64,000 nt of DNA from an uncultured Actinomyces sp. (GCA_900541895.1 UWSI01000003.1:67073-131072), one strand, 5' to 3'. Positions 16,470-25,568 are shown, counted from the first letter of the stretch. Made by a program: numbers and translations. Notes: generated by a model not told the origin, from the sequence alone.

Positions 16470-16553
16470 GCGCGAGTGGCGGAATAGGCAGACGCGCACG
16501 GTTCAGGTCCGTGTCCTAGTGATAGGGTGGGGGTTCAACTCCCCCCTCGCGCA
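16470..16553 (+). tRNA. tRNA-Leu (anticodon CAG)
   Basis: 84-nt cloverleaf with long variable arm (class II). Acceptor GCGCGAG/CTCGCGC with discriminator A, anticodon stem CACGG/CCGTG around loop TTCAGGT, anticodon CAG at 16504-16506 reading CUG, variable arm TCCTAGTGATAGGGT, T arm GGGGG-TTCAACT-CCCCC. The CCA end is not encoded. Confidence 0.97.
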
Positions 16554-16561
16554 CGTAGTAA

Positions 16562-16592
16562 GGACCCAGCGAAAGCTGGGTCCTTTTGTTTT
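16562..16592 (+). terminator. Rho-independent terminator of tRNA-Leu
   Basis: GGACCCAGC-GAAA-GCTGGGTCC followed by TTTTGTTTT: 9-bp stem, GNRA-type tetraloop, strong U tract, 8 nt after the tRNA. Confidence 0.95.
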
Positions 16593-16598
16593 ACCTAC

Positions 16599-17534
16599 TC
16601 AGTCCTGCTCGACGCCCGCAAGGAGCTCGCGCACCCAGGTTCGTGCGCGTCGATAGTCCTCGTCATCTTGAGGGACATCCGCGCTATTGACCGTCGAGCT
16701 GGGGTACGAACCCATGAATCGCACATCCGGAGACACTCGATACAACCCGCGCAGCGCCGCCTGAATATGTTCCTGAGCGACGTGTCCAACCATGTCAATC
16801 GAGAAGGTATAGGCACCCAAACCATCACCACTGGGACGCGATTCGATTCGTGACAGGTCGACGTCATGCACCGAGAACTGTTCAAGCAAACGCATGAGCG
16901 ATCCCGCTTGGTTGACAGGCAGCGCAACTTGAATGGTCGTCTTATCGTGTCCAGTTGGCGCAGTCAACGCCCCTTCAATCGGCCTTCTCACGCACACAAA
17001 ACGCGTAATCGCACCAGGATTATCCGCAACATCCGTGAACAGCGATTCCAAACCGTAACGATCCACCGAGGTTGCGTTACACAGAACCGCCTCGAATGCG
17101 CTTTCGCCCGAACCCAAGGTCTCGGCCGCTGCAGCAGTCGAGGTCGTGGGGACGTGAACAACGCCAGGGAAGGTTTCCTCAGCCCAGTTTCGACACTGCG
17201 CCCACGCGTGCGGGTGGGTTCCAATCTTGCGAATATCCGCTACTTGGGTACCGGGTCGAACCGCCAGGTGGAAGGTAATGGGCACCAGCATTTCCGCATG
17301 GATCACCAGCTGAGGGTAGTCTGCTAGGGCATCGAGCGTTGCATTGACTCCACCTTCGATGGAGTTCTCAATGGGTACAACCGCCCAGTCTGCCCTTCCC
17401 TCACGCACAGCCTTCATCGCCAGAGGAGGAGAGGTTAGCGGAATGAGTTCTGCCCCTTCGGGAGCAACCTGACGCAGGGCCTGCTCAGTAAAGGTTCCAA
17501 ATGGGCCAAGAAATGCGATTCGCAAGGTGCTCAC
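16599..17534 (-). CDS. pheA: Prephenate dehydratase
   Basis: 311 residues, monofunctional. It converts prephenate to phenylpyruvate in phenylalanine synthesis. Catalytic domain (1-185): AFLGPFGTFTEQAL, ADWAVVPIENSIEGGVNATL, THPHAWAQC, STAAAAETLGSG, and the TRF signature near AITRFVCV (the essential Thr-Arg-Phe). Regulatory ACT domain (approx. 200-280): GSLMRLLEQFSVHDVDLSRI, ESRPSGDGLGAYTFSIDMVG, which senses Phe. Start is a GTG overlapping the DedA stop (GTGA) and preceded by GGAGG. Second gene of the pair with dedA. Confidence 0.95.
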   Translation of the reverse strand: MSTLRIAFLGPFGTFTEQALRQVAPEGAELIPLTSPPLAMKAVREGRADWAVVPIENSIEGGVNATLDALADYPQLVIHAEMLVPITFHLAVRPGTQVADIRKIGTHPHAWAQCRNWAEETFPGVVHVPTTSTAAAAETLGSGESAFEAVLCNATSVDRYGLESLFTDVADNPGAITRFVCVRRPIEGALTAPTGHDKTTIQVALPVNQAGSLMRLLEQFSVHDVDLSRIESRPSGDGLGAYTFSIDMVGHVAQEHIQAALRGLYRVSPDVRFMGSYPSSTVNSADVPQDDEDYRRARTWVRELLAGVEQD

Positions 17535-18235
17535 TCGGAACGATCCTCCTGCGCGGATACGACATTCTCAGTCGCATCCTTGGCTTGAGCGCCACCATTA
17601 CGCTTCTGCCCAATGATTTCTAGAATCACGGGTAGGACCGAAACCAGAATAATGACGCCCAAGATCAGCGTGAGGTTGTCGTGAACGAAGGGGACATTGC
17701 CCAGCAGCGAACCGACAATAATGAAGCCAGCGCCCCACAGCAGTGCACCCAGGGTATTGAACAGCAGGAATTTACTGTAGGGATAGCGTGCAATTCCCGC
17801 AGCGAGTGGAATGAAGGTCCGCACGAAGGGAATGAAACGACCAATCACCAGCGAACGACCGCCGTAATCACGGAAGTAGTGCTCAGCCTTCTCCAAGTGC
17901 TCGGTCTTCAGTACTCGCGCATCCGGCTTGAAGAGCTTGCGCCCCCACTTTGCACCCAGGAAGTAACCAATTTGCGCACCAATGAAGGCTGCAACAACAA
18001 CCATGATGATCAGGGTTGGCAGGTGCAGGCCCAGTCGATCGTGCAGCAAACCTGCTGTGAAGAGCAGAGATTCTCCGGGAAGAACAGGGAAAAGAACACC
18101 CGACTCAATGAGGACAATGAGCATCGTCCCCCACAGAACCCACGGTCCCATTGCGACCAGCAGACTTTCGGGGTCTTTAAACCAGTGAATGAAGGTGTCA
18201 AGCCCTGAGGCGTTCACCAGGATGGCGTTCAGCAT
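17531..18235 (-). CDS. DedA family membrane protein
   Basis: 234 residues. DedA/VTT-fold proteins are undecaprenyl-phosphate or phospholipid recycling transporters needed for envelope homeostasis. Characteristic features: ESGVLFPVLPGESLLFTAG with the re-entrant loop, GAQIGYFLGAKWGR, and the GRFIPFVRTFIPLAAGIARY motif. Several membrane helices, basic soluble tail. The ATG at 18235 is chosen for GAAGGAA 7 nt upstream and because family members start this way. It overlaps pheA by 4 nt, which implies translational coupling of two functionally unrelated genes. Confidence 0.92.
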   Translation of the reverse strand: MLNAILVNASGLDTFIHWFKDPESLLVAMGPWVLWGTMLIVLIESGVLFPVLPGESLLFTAGLLHDRLGLHLPTLIIMVVVAAFIGAQIGYFLGAKWGRKLFKPDARVLKTEHLEKAEHYFRDYGGRSLVIGRFIPFVRTFIPLAAGIARYPYSKFLLFNTLGALLWGAGFIIVGSLLGNVPFVHDNLTLILGVIILVSVLPVILEIIGQKRNGGAQAKDATENVVSAQEDRSE

Positions 18236-18324
18236 GCAGAATTCCTTCAATTGGGTACAACGAATGACAAAGTGCACGGCATGTTACTTGAATCAACCCT
18301 ACCGGTCTTTACACAACAGATAGG

Positions 18325-20931
18325 ATGTCATCCATGGAGAATTCCGAGGAACTGGTCACGTCTGACATAACCGAGGCCCCCACATCCTCTGTGGAACCAC
18401 CGGTGGATCCCCCTGAATCGACTGCATCCACTTCCTTGCACTCTCGGCTTCCCGAACCTGTTTTCTTTGCCGATCACCTGCTTTCCCGTCGCCGGCGCCG
18501 GGCTGATCTCTACGAGGCCATCATGTGCCTTGTGGGAATTGTCCTTGTGTGGGGCCTGGGATTCGTCGCATCCTCAACGACAGAAGGCGTCGCTCAAGAC
18601 GTTCTACGAGTTACAGTGATCCGCGATCTCCTCCTGATGCCCCTGTCGCTCTTGGAGGGCCTGACTATCTTGGTCACCCCGATCGCCGTCATTGGAATGT
18701 TGCTTTTCCGCCGACAGATCTCCACTGCCATCGAAGCTCTCACCACCGCCATGATCGCCGGCGTGGCCTCGTATGTCATCTTGCTGGGACTTCGCCAACT
18801 TCCTGAAACCATTACTGGTCCACTCAGGATCACGAACGTGGAGAACGGACAGACGGCCTCGCACATCGCGATCAACCTGGTCGCAATCGCTCTCATTGCC
18901 CTCTTCACAGCTGCGGGTGAAGCGGAAGCACTTCGTTCAGTCCGCTGGTCCTACTGGGCTCTGGGCATCATCATCGTCATTTGGGTACTTCGCGGGCAAC
19001 TCACTCTTCCATCCGCGTTGATCTCCGTTCTTCTTGGTCGCACTTTTGGTGTCTCATCGCGTTTCTTCTTGGGCTTCCAAGACCGCAGTGCCTCGGGCGG
19101 CCAGATTGTGAAGGCGCTGCTCTCGATCCGGATTATTCCCTCACGCATCATCCGCACAGACCTTCTTCCCGCCGGAGTCACGCTAGACACATGGGCTGTT
19201 ACGGAAACATCACACGGCCACTTCCGTATGGGGACCGCTGAAGCTGATTCAGCGGAATACACGATTGCCCGCCGACCACCGGCCGACGGAAACCGCCACT
19301 ACCAGGTCTGGGATACCTACGGCGTCCCATACGAAATCACTATTTTGGATCCGGGCCGCGGTATGGCCGGCACACTCCTGGAAGTATGGAACAACGTTCG
19401 CCTGCGCGGGATTTCTCGCTGGGTATCCCCCTCGGTAAAAGCAGCTGCAGAGCGCTCCATGCTGACCGCTATTTCAGCTAAACGTTCCGGTGTTCGCTTG
19501 CCTGAGCCCATGGGTATTGCTCAAGCTGGGGACTCGATCATGACGGCGATGCGAGCCCTTCCCCCAACAGCTTCCCTCAAGGATCTGGCTGACACCGATG
19601 CACTGAGCGATGACATTCTTGATCAGGCGTGGAAGCAGCTCCTCTTGGCACACTCTCACGCGATCAGCCACCGCCACATCGCCCCTTCGTCCGTCGTACT
19701 CGACCAGTCCTCAGAGGTTTGGCTGATCCACTGGGATGAAGGCGAAGTTGCAACTACTGAGCTCAACCAACGCATTGATATCGCTCAGCTCCTTACCCTA
19801 CTTGCTATCTATGCTGGGCCCGAACGAGCTCTGGCCTCGGCACGGCGAAACCTCAGCGAAGCGGAATTGGTCGCCTGCGCGCCGGTTCTTCAAAAGCCGG
19901 TTCTTCCTTCCGAGGTTTCCTCCGCTCTTCGACGTAGCGACCTTCTGGATCGCCTGCGCGAGGCGATCGTCGCCGACACCCCGCAAGAATCCGTTCAGCC
20001 CGCAAACCTTCAGCGCTTCGCACCGAGGACAATGATTACCTTCGGTGTTCTGGCAGTTGCGGTTGTCGTGTTGATGGGTTCGCTCAACTTCTCCGATATC
20101 GTCGCTGCGGTGAAGCAGGCAAGCCCTATTTGGATCGCTGTCGCTTTCGCTTTCGCAGCAACAACCTGGGTTGGAGGAGCCGTTCCCCTGGTTGCCTTCA
20201 GCCAAGAGAAGGTCAAATTTGGCGATGCCATCTTGGCGCAGATCGCAGCCTCAATTATCACTCTTGTTGCTCCCGCTGGAATCGGTCCGGCGGCACTCAA
20301 CCTGCGTTTCCTGACAAAGCAGAAGATGTCGACAGCCGCTGCCGTCACCACCGTCACTTTGCAGCAGATCTCCCAGTTCCTGGTGACCGTTTCATTGTTG
20401 GTCATCGTCCTGTTCTTCTCGGGTTCGTCGCTGTCGGTTTCACTCCCCTACGGCGCGATTATTGCCGGAACCGCTGTCGTAGCTGTGATTGTCATCGTGT
20501 GCATTTCGATTCCGAAGATCCGAAAGTTCATCTGGTCGAAGATCGAGCCAACATGGAAGCAGGTGTATCCGCGTCTCCTGTGGGTTGCCGGTCAGCCTCA
20601 GCGCCTCCTCGCGGTGCTCGGTGGAAACCTGCTCATGAATATTGGTTTCGTTGGAGCCTTCTGGGCGTCCCTGACCGCAATGGGCGGGTCATTGAACTTG
20701 GTAACGCTCTCCATCACCTATTTGGCCTCGAACTCACTGGGTTCTGTCGTCCCCTCCCCCGGTGGCATCGGTCCGGTCGAGGCCGCACTCACCGGTGGCC
20801 TTCAAGTTGCCGGAATCGCCGTGTCTGTGGCTCTTCCGACCGCGATCATCTACCGTCTGGTGACCTTCTACGGCCGCGCTCCCTTCGGTTGGGTGGCCCT
20901 GAAGATCATGCAGAAGCGAAACCTGATCTGA
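18325..20931 (+). CDS. Lysylphosphatidylglycerol synthase-like flippase protein with kinase-like middle domain
   Basis: 868 residues in three parts. (1) About 50-245: five or six membrane helices after an acidic, Pro-rich tail. (2) About 300-545: a soluble domain laid out like a lipopolysaccharide/ABC1-type kinase; the catalytic-loop position reads SHRHIAPSSVVL (His449-Arg450-His451) where a kinase has HRD, and the metal-binding strand reads WLIHWDEGE (His469-Trp-Asp471), so the two key Asp are displaced or lost: probably a pseudokinase. (3) About 565-865: the eight-helix UPF0104/LPG-synthase membrane domain with AAGIGPAALNLRF-like and GGIGPVEAALTGGL motifs. It likely flips or modifies an envelope lipid. 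The first ATG (18325) is kept, but ATG 18334 has better spacing to AGGA. Confidence 0.85.
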   Translation: MSSMENSEELVTSDITEAPTSSVEPPVDPPESTASTSLHSRLPEPVFFADHLLSRRRRRADLYEAIMCLVGIVLVWGLGFVASSTTEGVAQDVLRVTVIRDLLLMPLSLLEGLTILVTPIAVIGMLLFRRQISTAIEALTTAMIAGVASYVILLGLRQLPETITGPLRITNVENGQTASHIAINLVAIALIALFTAAGEAEALRSVRWSYWALGIIIVIWVLRGQLTLPSALISVLLGRTFGVSSRFFLGFQDRSASGGQIVKALLSIRIIPSRIIRTDLLPAGVTLDTWAVTETSHGHFRMGTAEADSAEYTIARRPPADGNRHYQVWDTYGVPYEITILDPGRGMAGTLLEVWNNVRLRGISRWVSPSVKAAAERSMLTAISAKRSGVRLPEPMGIAQAGDSIMTAMRALPPTASLKDLADTDALSDDILDQAWKQLLLAHSHAISHRHIAPSSVVLDQSSEVWLIHWDEGEVATTELNQRIDIAQLLTLLAIYAGPERALASARRNLSEAELVACAPVLQKPVLPSEVSSALRRSDLLDRLREAIVADTPQESVQPANLQRFAPRTMITFGVLAVAVVVLMGSLNFSDIVAAVKQASPIWIAVAFAFAATTWVGGAVPLVAFSQEKVKFGDAILAQIAASIITLVAPAGIGPAALNLRFLTKQKMSTAAAVTTVTLQQISQFLVTVSLLVIVLFFSGSSLSVSLPYGAIIAGTAVVAVIVIVCISIPKIRKFIWSKIEPTWKQVYPRLLWVAGQPQRLLAVLGGNLLMNIGFVGAFWASLTAMGGSLNLVTLSITYLASNSLGSVVPSPGGIGPVEAALTGGLQVAGIAVSVALPTAIIYRLVTFYGRAPFGWVALKIMQKRNLI

Positions 20932-20990
20932 TCCTCTGCTGACTTTGCCGCATATTGACAGGCCGACATGGGGCTGCCAGTAAAAATTTT

Positions 20991-21881
20991 TCAGCCCTTC
21001 ACAGCCCCAGACACCATACCGGTTGACATCCGGTTCTGAACGAAAATGAACAGGATCAGCACGGGGATTGTGATGAGTGTCGAGCCTGCCATCACACCGC
21101 CCCAGTCCGAACCTTGCAGGCCCTGCTGGAAGGATTGCAGCCACAGTGGCAAAGTCACTGCCGAATCGCGAGAGAGCACAATCAGGGCCAGCGTGTATTC
21201 ATTCCAGGAGTGAAGGAAGGCAAATACCGAGGTCGATACCAATCCCGGTGCGAGAAGCGGTAAGGTCACACGCATGAATGCTTGGATTCGGGTGCATCCG
21301 TCGATCATTGCGGCCTGCTCGAGCTCTTCGGGAACGGCCTCGACATAACCGCGCATCATCCACGTGACGAAGGGGAGCACGCCACCCACGTACAGCAATG
21401 ACAGGCCAGCAACCGAGTTCAACAGCGCCCAGGAGTCCAACATCCTGTACTGGGAAATAAAGAGCGCTTCGGCGGGGATCATCTGAATCACAAGAATTGC
21501 AACGATCAGAGTCCGACGGCCTCGGAAATTAAAACGTGCTAAGGCCAAAGCTGCAAGAAGTGAGCACAGGGTTGTTGCCACAACGGTGATGACTGCCGCA
21601 CCCAAGGACATGAGCAACGCGGAGTGAAATGCGGGAGATGTGAGCACCTTGGTGAAGTGTTCGGTGGTCAGCGGCGCGGGTATCAGCTTTGGCGGGCTCG
21701 ACAGAAGGTTTCTCTCGGTTTGGAATGCTGAGTTCACCATCCAATACACGGGAAGGAGCCAGACGAGCGAAGTGATGACCAAAATCGCATTGACTGCAAT
21801 CTTGCCGGGATGGATTTTCTTGCGATTGAGGGGACGAGGCACAGCCTGGTGTGCGCGTTCCCAAACCTGTGCGGTGCTCAT
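20991..21881 (-). CDS. Sugar ABC transporter permease (MalG type)
   Basis: 296 residues, six membrane helices, CUT1-type MalG permease. The cytoplasmic EAA loop that docks the ATPase is clear: EELEQAAMIDGCTRIQAFMR and VTLPLLAPGL. It overlaps the upstream MalF-type permease by 4 nt (ATGA). With the binding protein and the second permease it makes a complete importer except for the ATPase, which is not in the operon; a shared MsiK-type ATPase elsewhere is the usual solution in actinobacteria. Context (GH20 hexosaminidase, ROK regulator) suggests import of N-acetylhexosamine-containing oligosaccharides. Confidence 0.92.
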   Translation of the reverse strand: MSTAQVWERAHQAVPRPLNRKKIHPGKIAVNAILVITSLVWLLPVYWMVNSAFQTERNLLSSPPKLIPAPLTTEHFTKVLTSPAFHSALLMSLGAAVITVVATTLCSLLAALALARFNFRGRRTLIVAILVIQMIPAEALFISQYRMLDSWALLNSVAGLSLLYVGGVLPFVTWMMRGYVEAVPEELEQAAMIDGCTRIQAFMRVTLPLLAPGLVSTSVFAFLHSWNEYTLALIVLSRDSAVTLPLWLQSFQQGLQGSDWGGVMAGSTLITIPVLILFIFVQNRMSTGMVSGAVKG

Positions 21882-22816
21882 CGTGCGTCCCCCTTCGTGA
21901 AGAGCATGTGAATGTATTTCGCTGTAATCACCACGGTGATCAGCAAGATGACCGTTGCAAGGGCCGAGGCCATCCCGTAGTTACCCTGAGAGATACCAAG
22001 GCGGTACACGTAGGTACCCAGAAGGTTTGTTTCAGTCGAAATCGAACCCGACTGCTGAAGAACGTAGATGTGGGTGAAGACACGCAGGTCCCAAATCACC
22101 TGAAGGACACCAATGAGTGCGATCACTGGAGAAATCGACGGGAAGATCACGTAACGAAGGCGTGAGATATAGCCCGCTCCATCAATCTGCGCGGCTTCAA
22201 GCAAAGAGTCATCGATCTGCGTGACAGCTGCGTAAATGGAAATCGTTGCTAGGGGCATGGATGCCCAGATAATCATTGCCGAGGCGACTAAGAAGAAGGT
22301 CCAATACGAGGCTGAGAGCCACGCGAACCCCTTGAATGGAAGGCCAATCGATGCCAAAAGGAAGTTGATCAGACCAAAGTTCGGGTCGACCAACCATTGC
22401 CACACAGTCAAAGAGGCAAGAAGTGGCATTGCCCAGACAACAATCAGAGTGGAGTTCATGAAGGTTCTGGCAGCAGGAGATGCCGCGCGCATCATGAGCG
22501 CCAGGGAGATTGCACCGACCATGGTCAGTCCGGCAGTCCACGCGCAGAAGGCAAGGGATTTTGCCAGGACAGACCAGAAATAGGGGTCGGAGAGAATCGC
22601 AACATAGTTATCCAGCCCCACCCATGTTGGTGGCTTCCCAAATTGCTGTTCCAATCCGAATTTTTGGAACGACATGAGGAACTGGCGAACCATGGGGTAT
22701 CCCAGAACAACCAGGACCAAAACAACGGCTGGGATTAGAAGGAGGAAGGGTGCCAGTGTGCGCATGAGTTTCTTGCGTGGGCTGCCCGCACGCACTGAGC
22801 TTTGCGAGGAGGTCAT
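21878..22816 (-). CDS. Sugar ABC transporter permease (MalF type)
   Basis: 312 residues, six membrane helices after a basic N terminus, CUT1 family. EAA loop: DDSLLEAAQIDGAGYISRLR followed by VIFPSISPV. N-terminal VLGYPMVRQFLMSFQKFGL is typical of MalF-like subunits. Placed 126 nt downstream of the binding-protein gene, with a stem-loop in between (22846-22881), and overlapping the next permease. Ribosome binding site GAGAGAG before ATG 22816. Confidence 0.92.
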   Translation of the reverse strand: MTSSQSSVRAGSPRKKLMRTLAPFLLLIPAVVLVLVVLGYPMVRQFLMSFQKFGLEQQFGKPPTWVGLDNYVAILSDPYFWSVLAKSLAFCAWTAGLTMVGAISLALMMRAASPAARTFMNSTLIVVWAMPLLASLTVWQWLVDPNFGLINFLLASIGLPFKGFAWLSASYWTFFLVASAMIIWASMPLATISIYAAVTQIDDSLLEAAQIDGAGYISRLRYVIFPSISPVIALIGVLQVIWDLRVFTHIYVLQQSGSISTETNLLGTYVYRLGISQGNYGMASALATVILLITVVITAKYIHMLFTKGDAR

Positions 22817-22845
22817 CGTTGCTCTCTCCGAGTATTGGGAAGGTT

Positions 22846-22881
22846 CGGGGAGCCACCCGTGAAAGGTCGGGCGACTCCCCG
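22846..22881 (-). repeat. Intercistronic stem-loop between binding protein and permeases
   Basis: CGGGGAG (22846-22852) pairs with CTCCCCG (22875-22881), with further partial pairing inside (CCCG/CGGG). No U tract follows on the minus strand. Such hairpins often stabilise the binding-protein part of the mRNA, giving more binding protein than permease. Confidence 0.5.
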
Positions 22882-22942
22882 ATTCGGATGCGCCTTTCTG
22901 TCTATCCTTCAGATTGGCGCGAGATATGAAGGAGTATCACTC

Positions 22943-24247
22943 CTACTGCTTATTCAGCGTGGTATCGAGCTTCGCGCCCGCATCCTTTGCAACTGTCTTT
23001 ACGTCCTTGCCCTGAGCGATTTCGGTGAAGAAGTCTCGGATGACGTTATCGCCTGCAACAACACCCCACTGAGGTGTGTTCGGCGTGAGCTTGGAGTTCT
23101 CGATAACAGTGGTGGAAATGTCCGCAAATGCACCTTCCGAGGCCGAACCGTACTGGGTATTACCGGGAGTCCATCCAGCCTTGGCAACCATGGTCTGGAA
23201 CTTCTCAGAGAAGATCACTTCAAGGGCCTTCTTGGCCAGCTCGGGGTTCTGCGCGTTTGATGCCAGCGAAATGGAGGAGCCACCCGCGAAGGTCTGTCCG
23301 ACACTTCCTTCCTTGACTCCGGGGATCGGCATGACGCCAACCTTTCCTGCGTCCCACAGTTCCTTATCGATCTTCTTGGCAACCGAGCCGGTACCGACCA
23401 GAATACCGACCTTGTTCTCATTGAAGTACTTCTGGAAGCTCTTCTGCGAAGCGGAGGAGTCCATCGCGTATGCGGTGCCGTCCTTAAAGATCTTCTGCAC
23501 ACGCTCGAGCGAGGCGACGGTGGCCGGATCGGTGAGCTTTTCTTGCCACTTCCCATTGCTCAAGGTTGCGTAGTCGCCGCCACCGGCAAACATCAGGGAT
23601 TCAACACCGTGGATATCCACTGCCGACAGGTACATGCCGGAGAATCCTTCGACGTTATCGGGGTTGGCCTTACCCAGCTTGATTGCCGCGTCTGCCAGCT
23701 CATCGATGGTCTTCGGGACAGGGATGTTGGCCTTTTCGAAAAGATCCTTACGGTAGATAATTCCGCGAGCGCCCGCATACAGCGGAAGTGCGTAAAGCTT
23801 GTTATCCCAGCGTCCTGCATCGATGAAGGACTGAATAAGCTTGTCGCCACCGACCTTGTTGTAGAGGTCATCGACAGGTGCGAATGCGCCGACCGATGCG
23901 AAGACAGCGGTCTGGGTGTTACCGGTTTCGACCAGATCGGGGCTTTCTGACTTGGAAGCCAGCGAGGTTTGCAGCTTGGAGACGATTCCGTCCCAAGGCT
24001 GGATTTCAACCTTGAGGGTGTTTCCGGGGTTCTGTTCTGCAAAGGTCTTTTCCAGGTATGCAATGGCATCGTCCGAAATCGAGCCTTCCATAAACCACAC
24101 GCGGACGGTCTTTCCTGTCAGCGCGGAGGTGTCAGAAGATGCGCTTGCATCGGGGGTCGAAGACTTTCCGCATGCGGCGAGGCCGAGGCTAAGGACACAT
24201 GCTGTGGCCAGAGCGATCACACGCCTTCTGGTTGTGTGCTGAGACAT
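22943..24247 (-). CDS. Extracellular sugar-binding lipoprotein of an ABC transporter
   Basis: 434 residues. Lipoprotein signal with lipobox GLAAC (Cys26), then family 1 solute-binding fold: VRVWFMEGSISDDAIAYLEK, NTLKVEIQPWDGIVSKLQTSLASK, SPDLVETGNTQTAVFASVGAFAPVDDL, ALPLYAGARGIIYRKDLFEK, and a C-terminal hinge with ASNAQNPELAKKALEVIFSEKF. It is the ligand receptor of the operon. First gene after the ROK regulator (92-nt gap holding half of an operator-like repeat at 24327-24346). Ligand inferred as N-acetylhexosamine-containing sugar from the GH20 neighbour; not readable from the protein. Confidence 0.92.
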   Translation of the reverse strand: MSQHTTRRRVIALATACVLSLGLAACGKSSTPDASASSDTSALTGKTVRVWFMEGSISDDAIAYLEKTFAEQNPGNTLKVEIQPWDGIVSKLQTSLASKSESPDLVETGNTQTAVFASVGAFAPVDDLYNKVGGDKLIQSFIDAGRWDNKLYALPLYAGARGIIYRKDLFEKANIPVPKTIDELADAAIKLGKANPDNVEGFSGMYLSAVDIHGVESLMFAGGGDYATLSNGKWQEKLTDPATVASLERVQKIFKDGTAYAMDSSASQKSFQKYFNENKVGILVGTGSVAKKIDKELWDAGKVGVMPIPGVKEGSVGQTFAGGSSISLASNAQNPELAKKALEVIFSEKFQTMVAKAGWTPGNTQYGSASEGAFADISTTVIENSKLTPNTPQWGVVAGDNVIRDFFTEIAQGKDVKTVAKDAGAKLDTTLNKQ

Positions 24248-24326
24248 CTGTATTTCCTCTCAAACGCTACGCGCCTATGCGTAGATGAGTTTTAGTATCA
24301 CTGCCGACAAAAAGTTTGTCAAGAAG

Positions 24327-24346
24327 CGTAACACTTTTGTTATGCA
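24327..24346. promoter_or_regulatory. Operator-like inverted repeat upstream of the binding-protein gene
   Basis: GCGTAAC-N6-GTTATGC, 80-100 nt upstream of the start codon and overlapping the end of the ROK gene. The half-site GTTAYG is the same as in the palindromes at 10197 and 25519, but here the halves point outward. Confidence 0.45.
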
Positions 24347-25479
24347 ACAGAGCGGACTATCGATTCGACGATTTCCTCATCGTGAACGATCACCCGGAAG
24401 GCTGCAGCAGCCATTTCCTGTGCCGAGGCCGGCTCCCCCGCACAGGAAAAACGAACGTTGTGCGCAGACAGAGGAAGGCCTCGGCGACGAACAACGCGAC
24501 GAAGCGGCTCGAGAAGGTGAGCGCCCACCTTTGCAAGCTCTCCCCCAAGGATAATTTCCTCGGGATCAAGAAGATTCGTCACGGCGACCATCGCAACGCC
24601 CAGCTGTTCACCAATTTCTTCAACCAAGCTCACGCAGGCATGATCGCCATCATTCACAGCATCAACAAAATCGGATACCCCCGCTTTTTCGCCCAGAATT
24701 GGTCGAAGGCGAGCGAGGATTGCAGGGCTCGACACATACTGCTGCAGACAGCCCCTATTAGAGCATTCGCAAGGAATTCCCATGGGATCAATACTGATAT
24801 GCCCCAGCTCGCCCGCTCCCCCGTGCCCCCCTCGAATCAGCGCCCCATCCAACACATATCCCATGGTGATGCCATGAGAAAGATGGACGTAGGCCACGGA
24901 AGATGCCGGCTCACCCATTCGTTCATACTCAACAAATGCGGCCAGTCGCGCCGTATTCTCGACACAAATCGGAGCATTCAGTAGTGCGCCCATCGCCTTA
25001 AGCGGATTAGTGCCCTTCCACATCGACGAGGCCGCACTCCCGACCACTTCACCCGTGCGAACGTTGATCTGAGTATTAACCGCAACATGACCCGCACGCA
25101 CCACAGGATCGCCAAGTTGGGCACGCATGACAGACAGCGGCGCTGCGACGTGTGAGAGGCGAACTTTTCCGCTTTCGTGAGGGTTTTCTGCGATTTCTCG
25201 AGAATTGAGAAGGCGGCCATCAACACTGGCAATCGAAATTAACGTCCGATCAATCCAGAAGACAACCGACACCAGAACACCCACTTTTTCCGTGAGTTTG
25301 ACGGTGGATTTCAATGGAGATTCTCCATCATCGGCCATGTATCCCTCGGCAATGAGGTCCTGGACCAGATTCGTGACGGTTGTGCGAGAAACCGAAAGAC
25401 CGCGAGCCAAGGCAGCACGATGCTGCGGCCCCTGCGTCACAAGAGCTGCAATTGCACGCTCTTTATTTGTACTCAGCAC
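24340..25479 (-). CDS. ROK-family transcriptional regulator of the HexNAc locus
   Basis: About 379 residues: helix-turn-helix at 1-60 (LSTNKERAIAALV, AALARGLSVSRTTVTNLVQ) and ROK domain with YVHLSHGITMGYVLDGALIR, GGAGELGHISIDP and the zinc motif CECSNRGCLQQ. GTG at 25479 is selected because GGAG lies 5 nt upstream and the product begins at the DNA-binding helix; a longer frame to 25506 is unsupported. Divergent from the GH20 gene and upstream of the transporter genes, with palindromes on both sides, so it probably represses both and is relieved by an imported amino sugar. Note LSHGITMGY where most ROK proteins have a GTGIGGG-like phosphate loop; the kinase motif is thus not functional, as usual for regulators. 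Confidence 0.9.
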   Translation of the reverse strand: MLSTNKERAIAALVTQGPQHRAALARGLSVSRTTVTNLVQDLIAEGYMADDGESPLKSTVKLTEKVGVLVSVVFWIDRTLISIASVDGRLLNSREIAENPHESGKVRLSHVAAPLSVMRAQLGDPVVRAGHVAVNTQINVRTGEVVGSAASSMWKGTNPLKAMGALLNAPICVENTARLAAFVEYERMGEPASSVAYVHLSHGITMGYVLDGALIRGGHGGAGELGHISIDPMGIPCECSNRGCLQQYVSSPAILARLRPILGEKAGVSDFVDAVNDGDHACVSLVEEIGEQLGVAMVAVTNLLDPEEIILGGELAKVGAHLLEPLRRVVRRRGLPLSAHNVRFSCAGEPASAQEMAAAAFRVIVHDEEIVESIVRSVA

Positions 25480-25518
25480 TTTTACTCCATTCAGACCTTG
25501 GCACACACAGAATCTGAT

Positions 25519-25533
25519 GTTACGATTCGTAAC
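25519..25533. promoter_or_regulatory. ROK operator palindrome between the regulator and the GH20 gene
   Basis: 15-bp perfect palindrome GTTACG-ATT-CGTAAC in the 89-bp divergent region, 36 nt before the GH20 start and 39 nt before the regulator start. Together with the site at 10197 it gives the consensus GTTAYGAYTCRTAAC. Confidence 0.7.
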
Positions 25534-25568
25534 ACTAAAGTCGGTTGACCTAATTAAAGAGGATTAAC

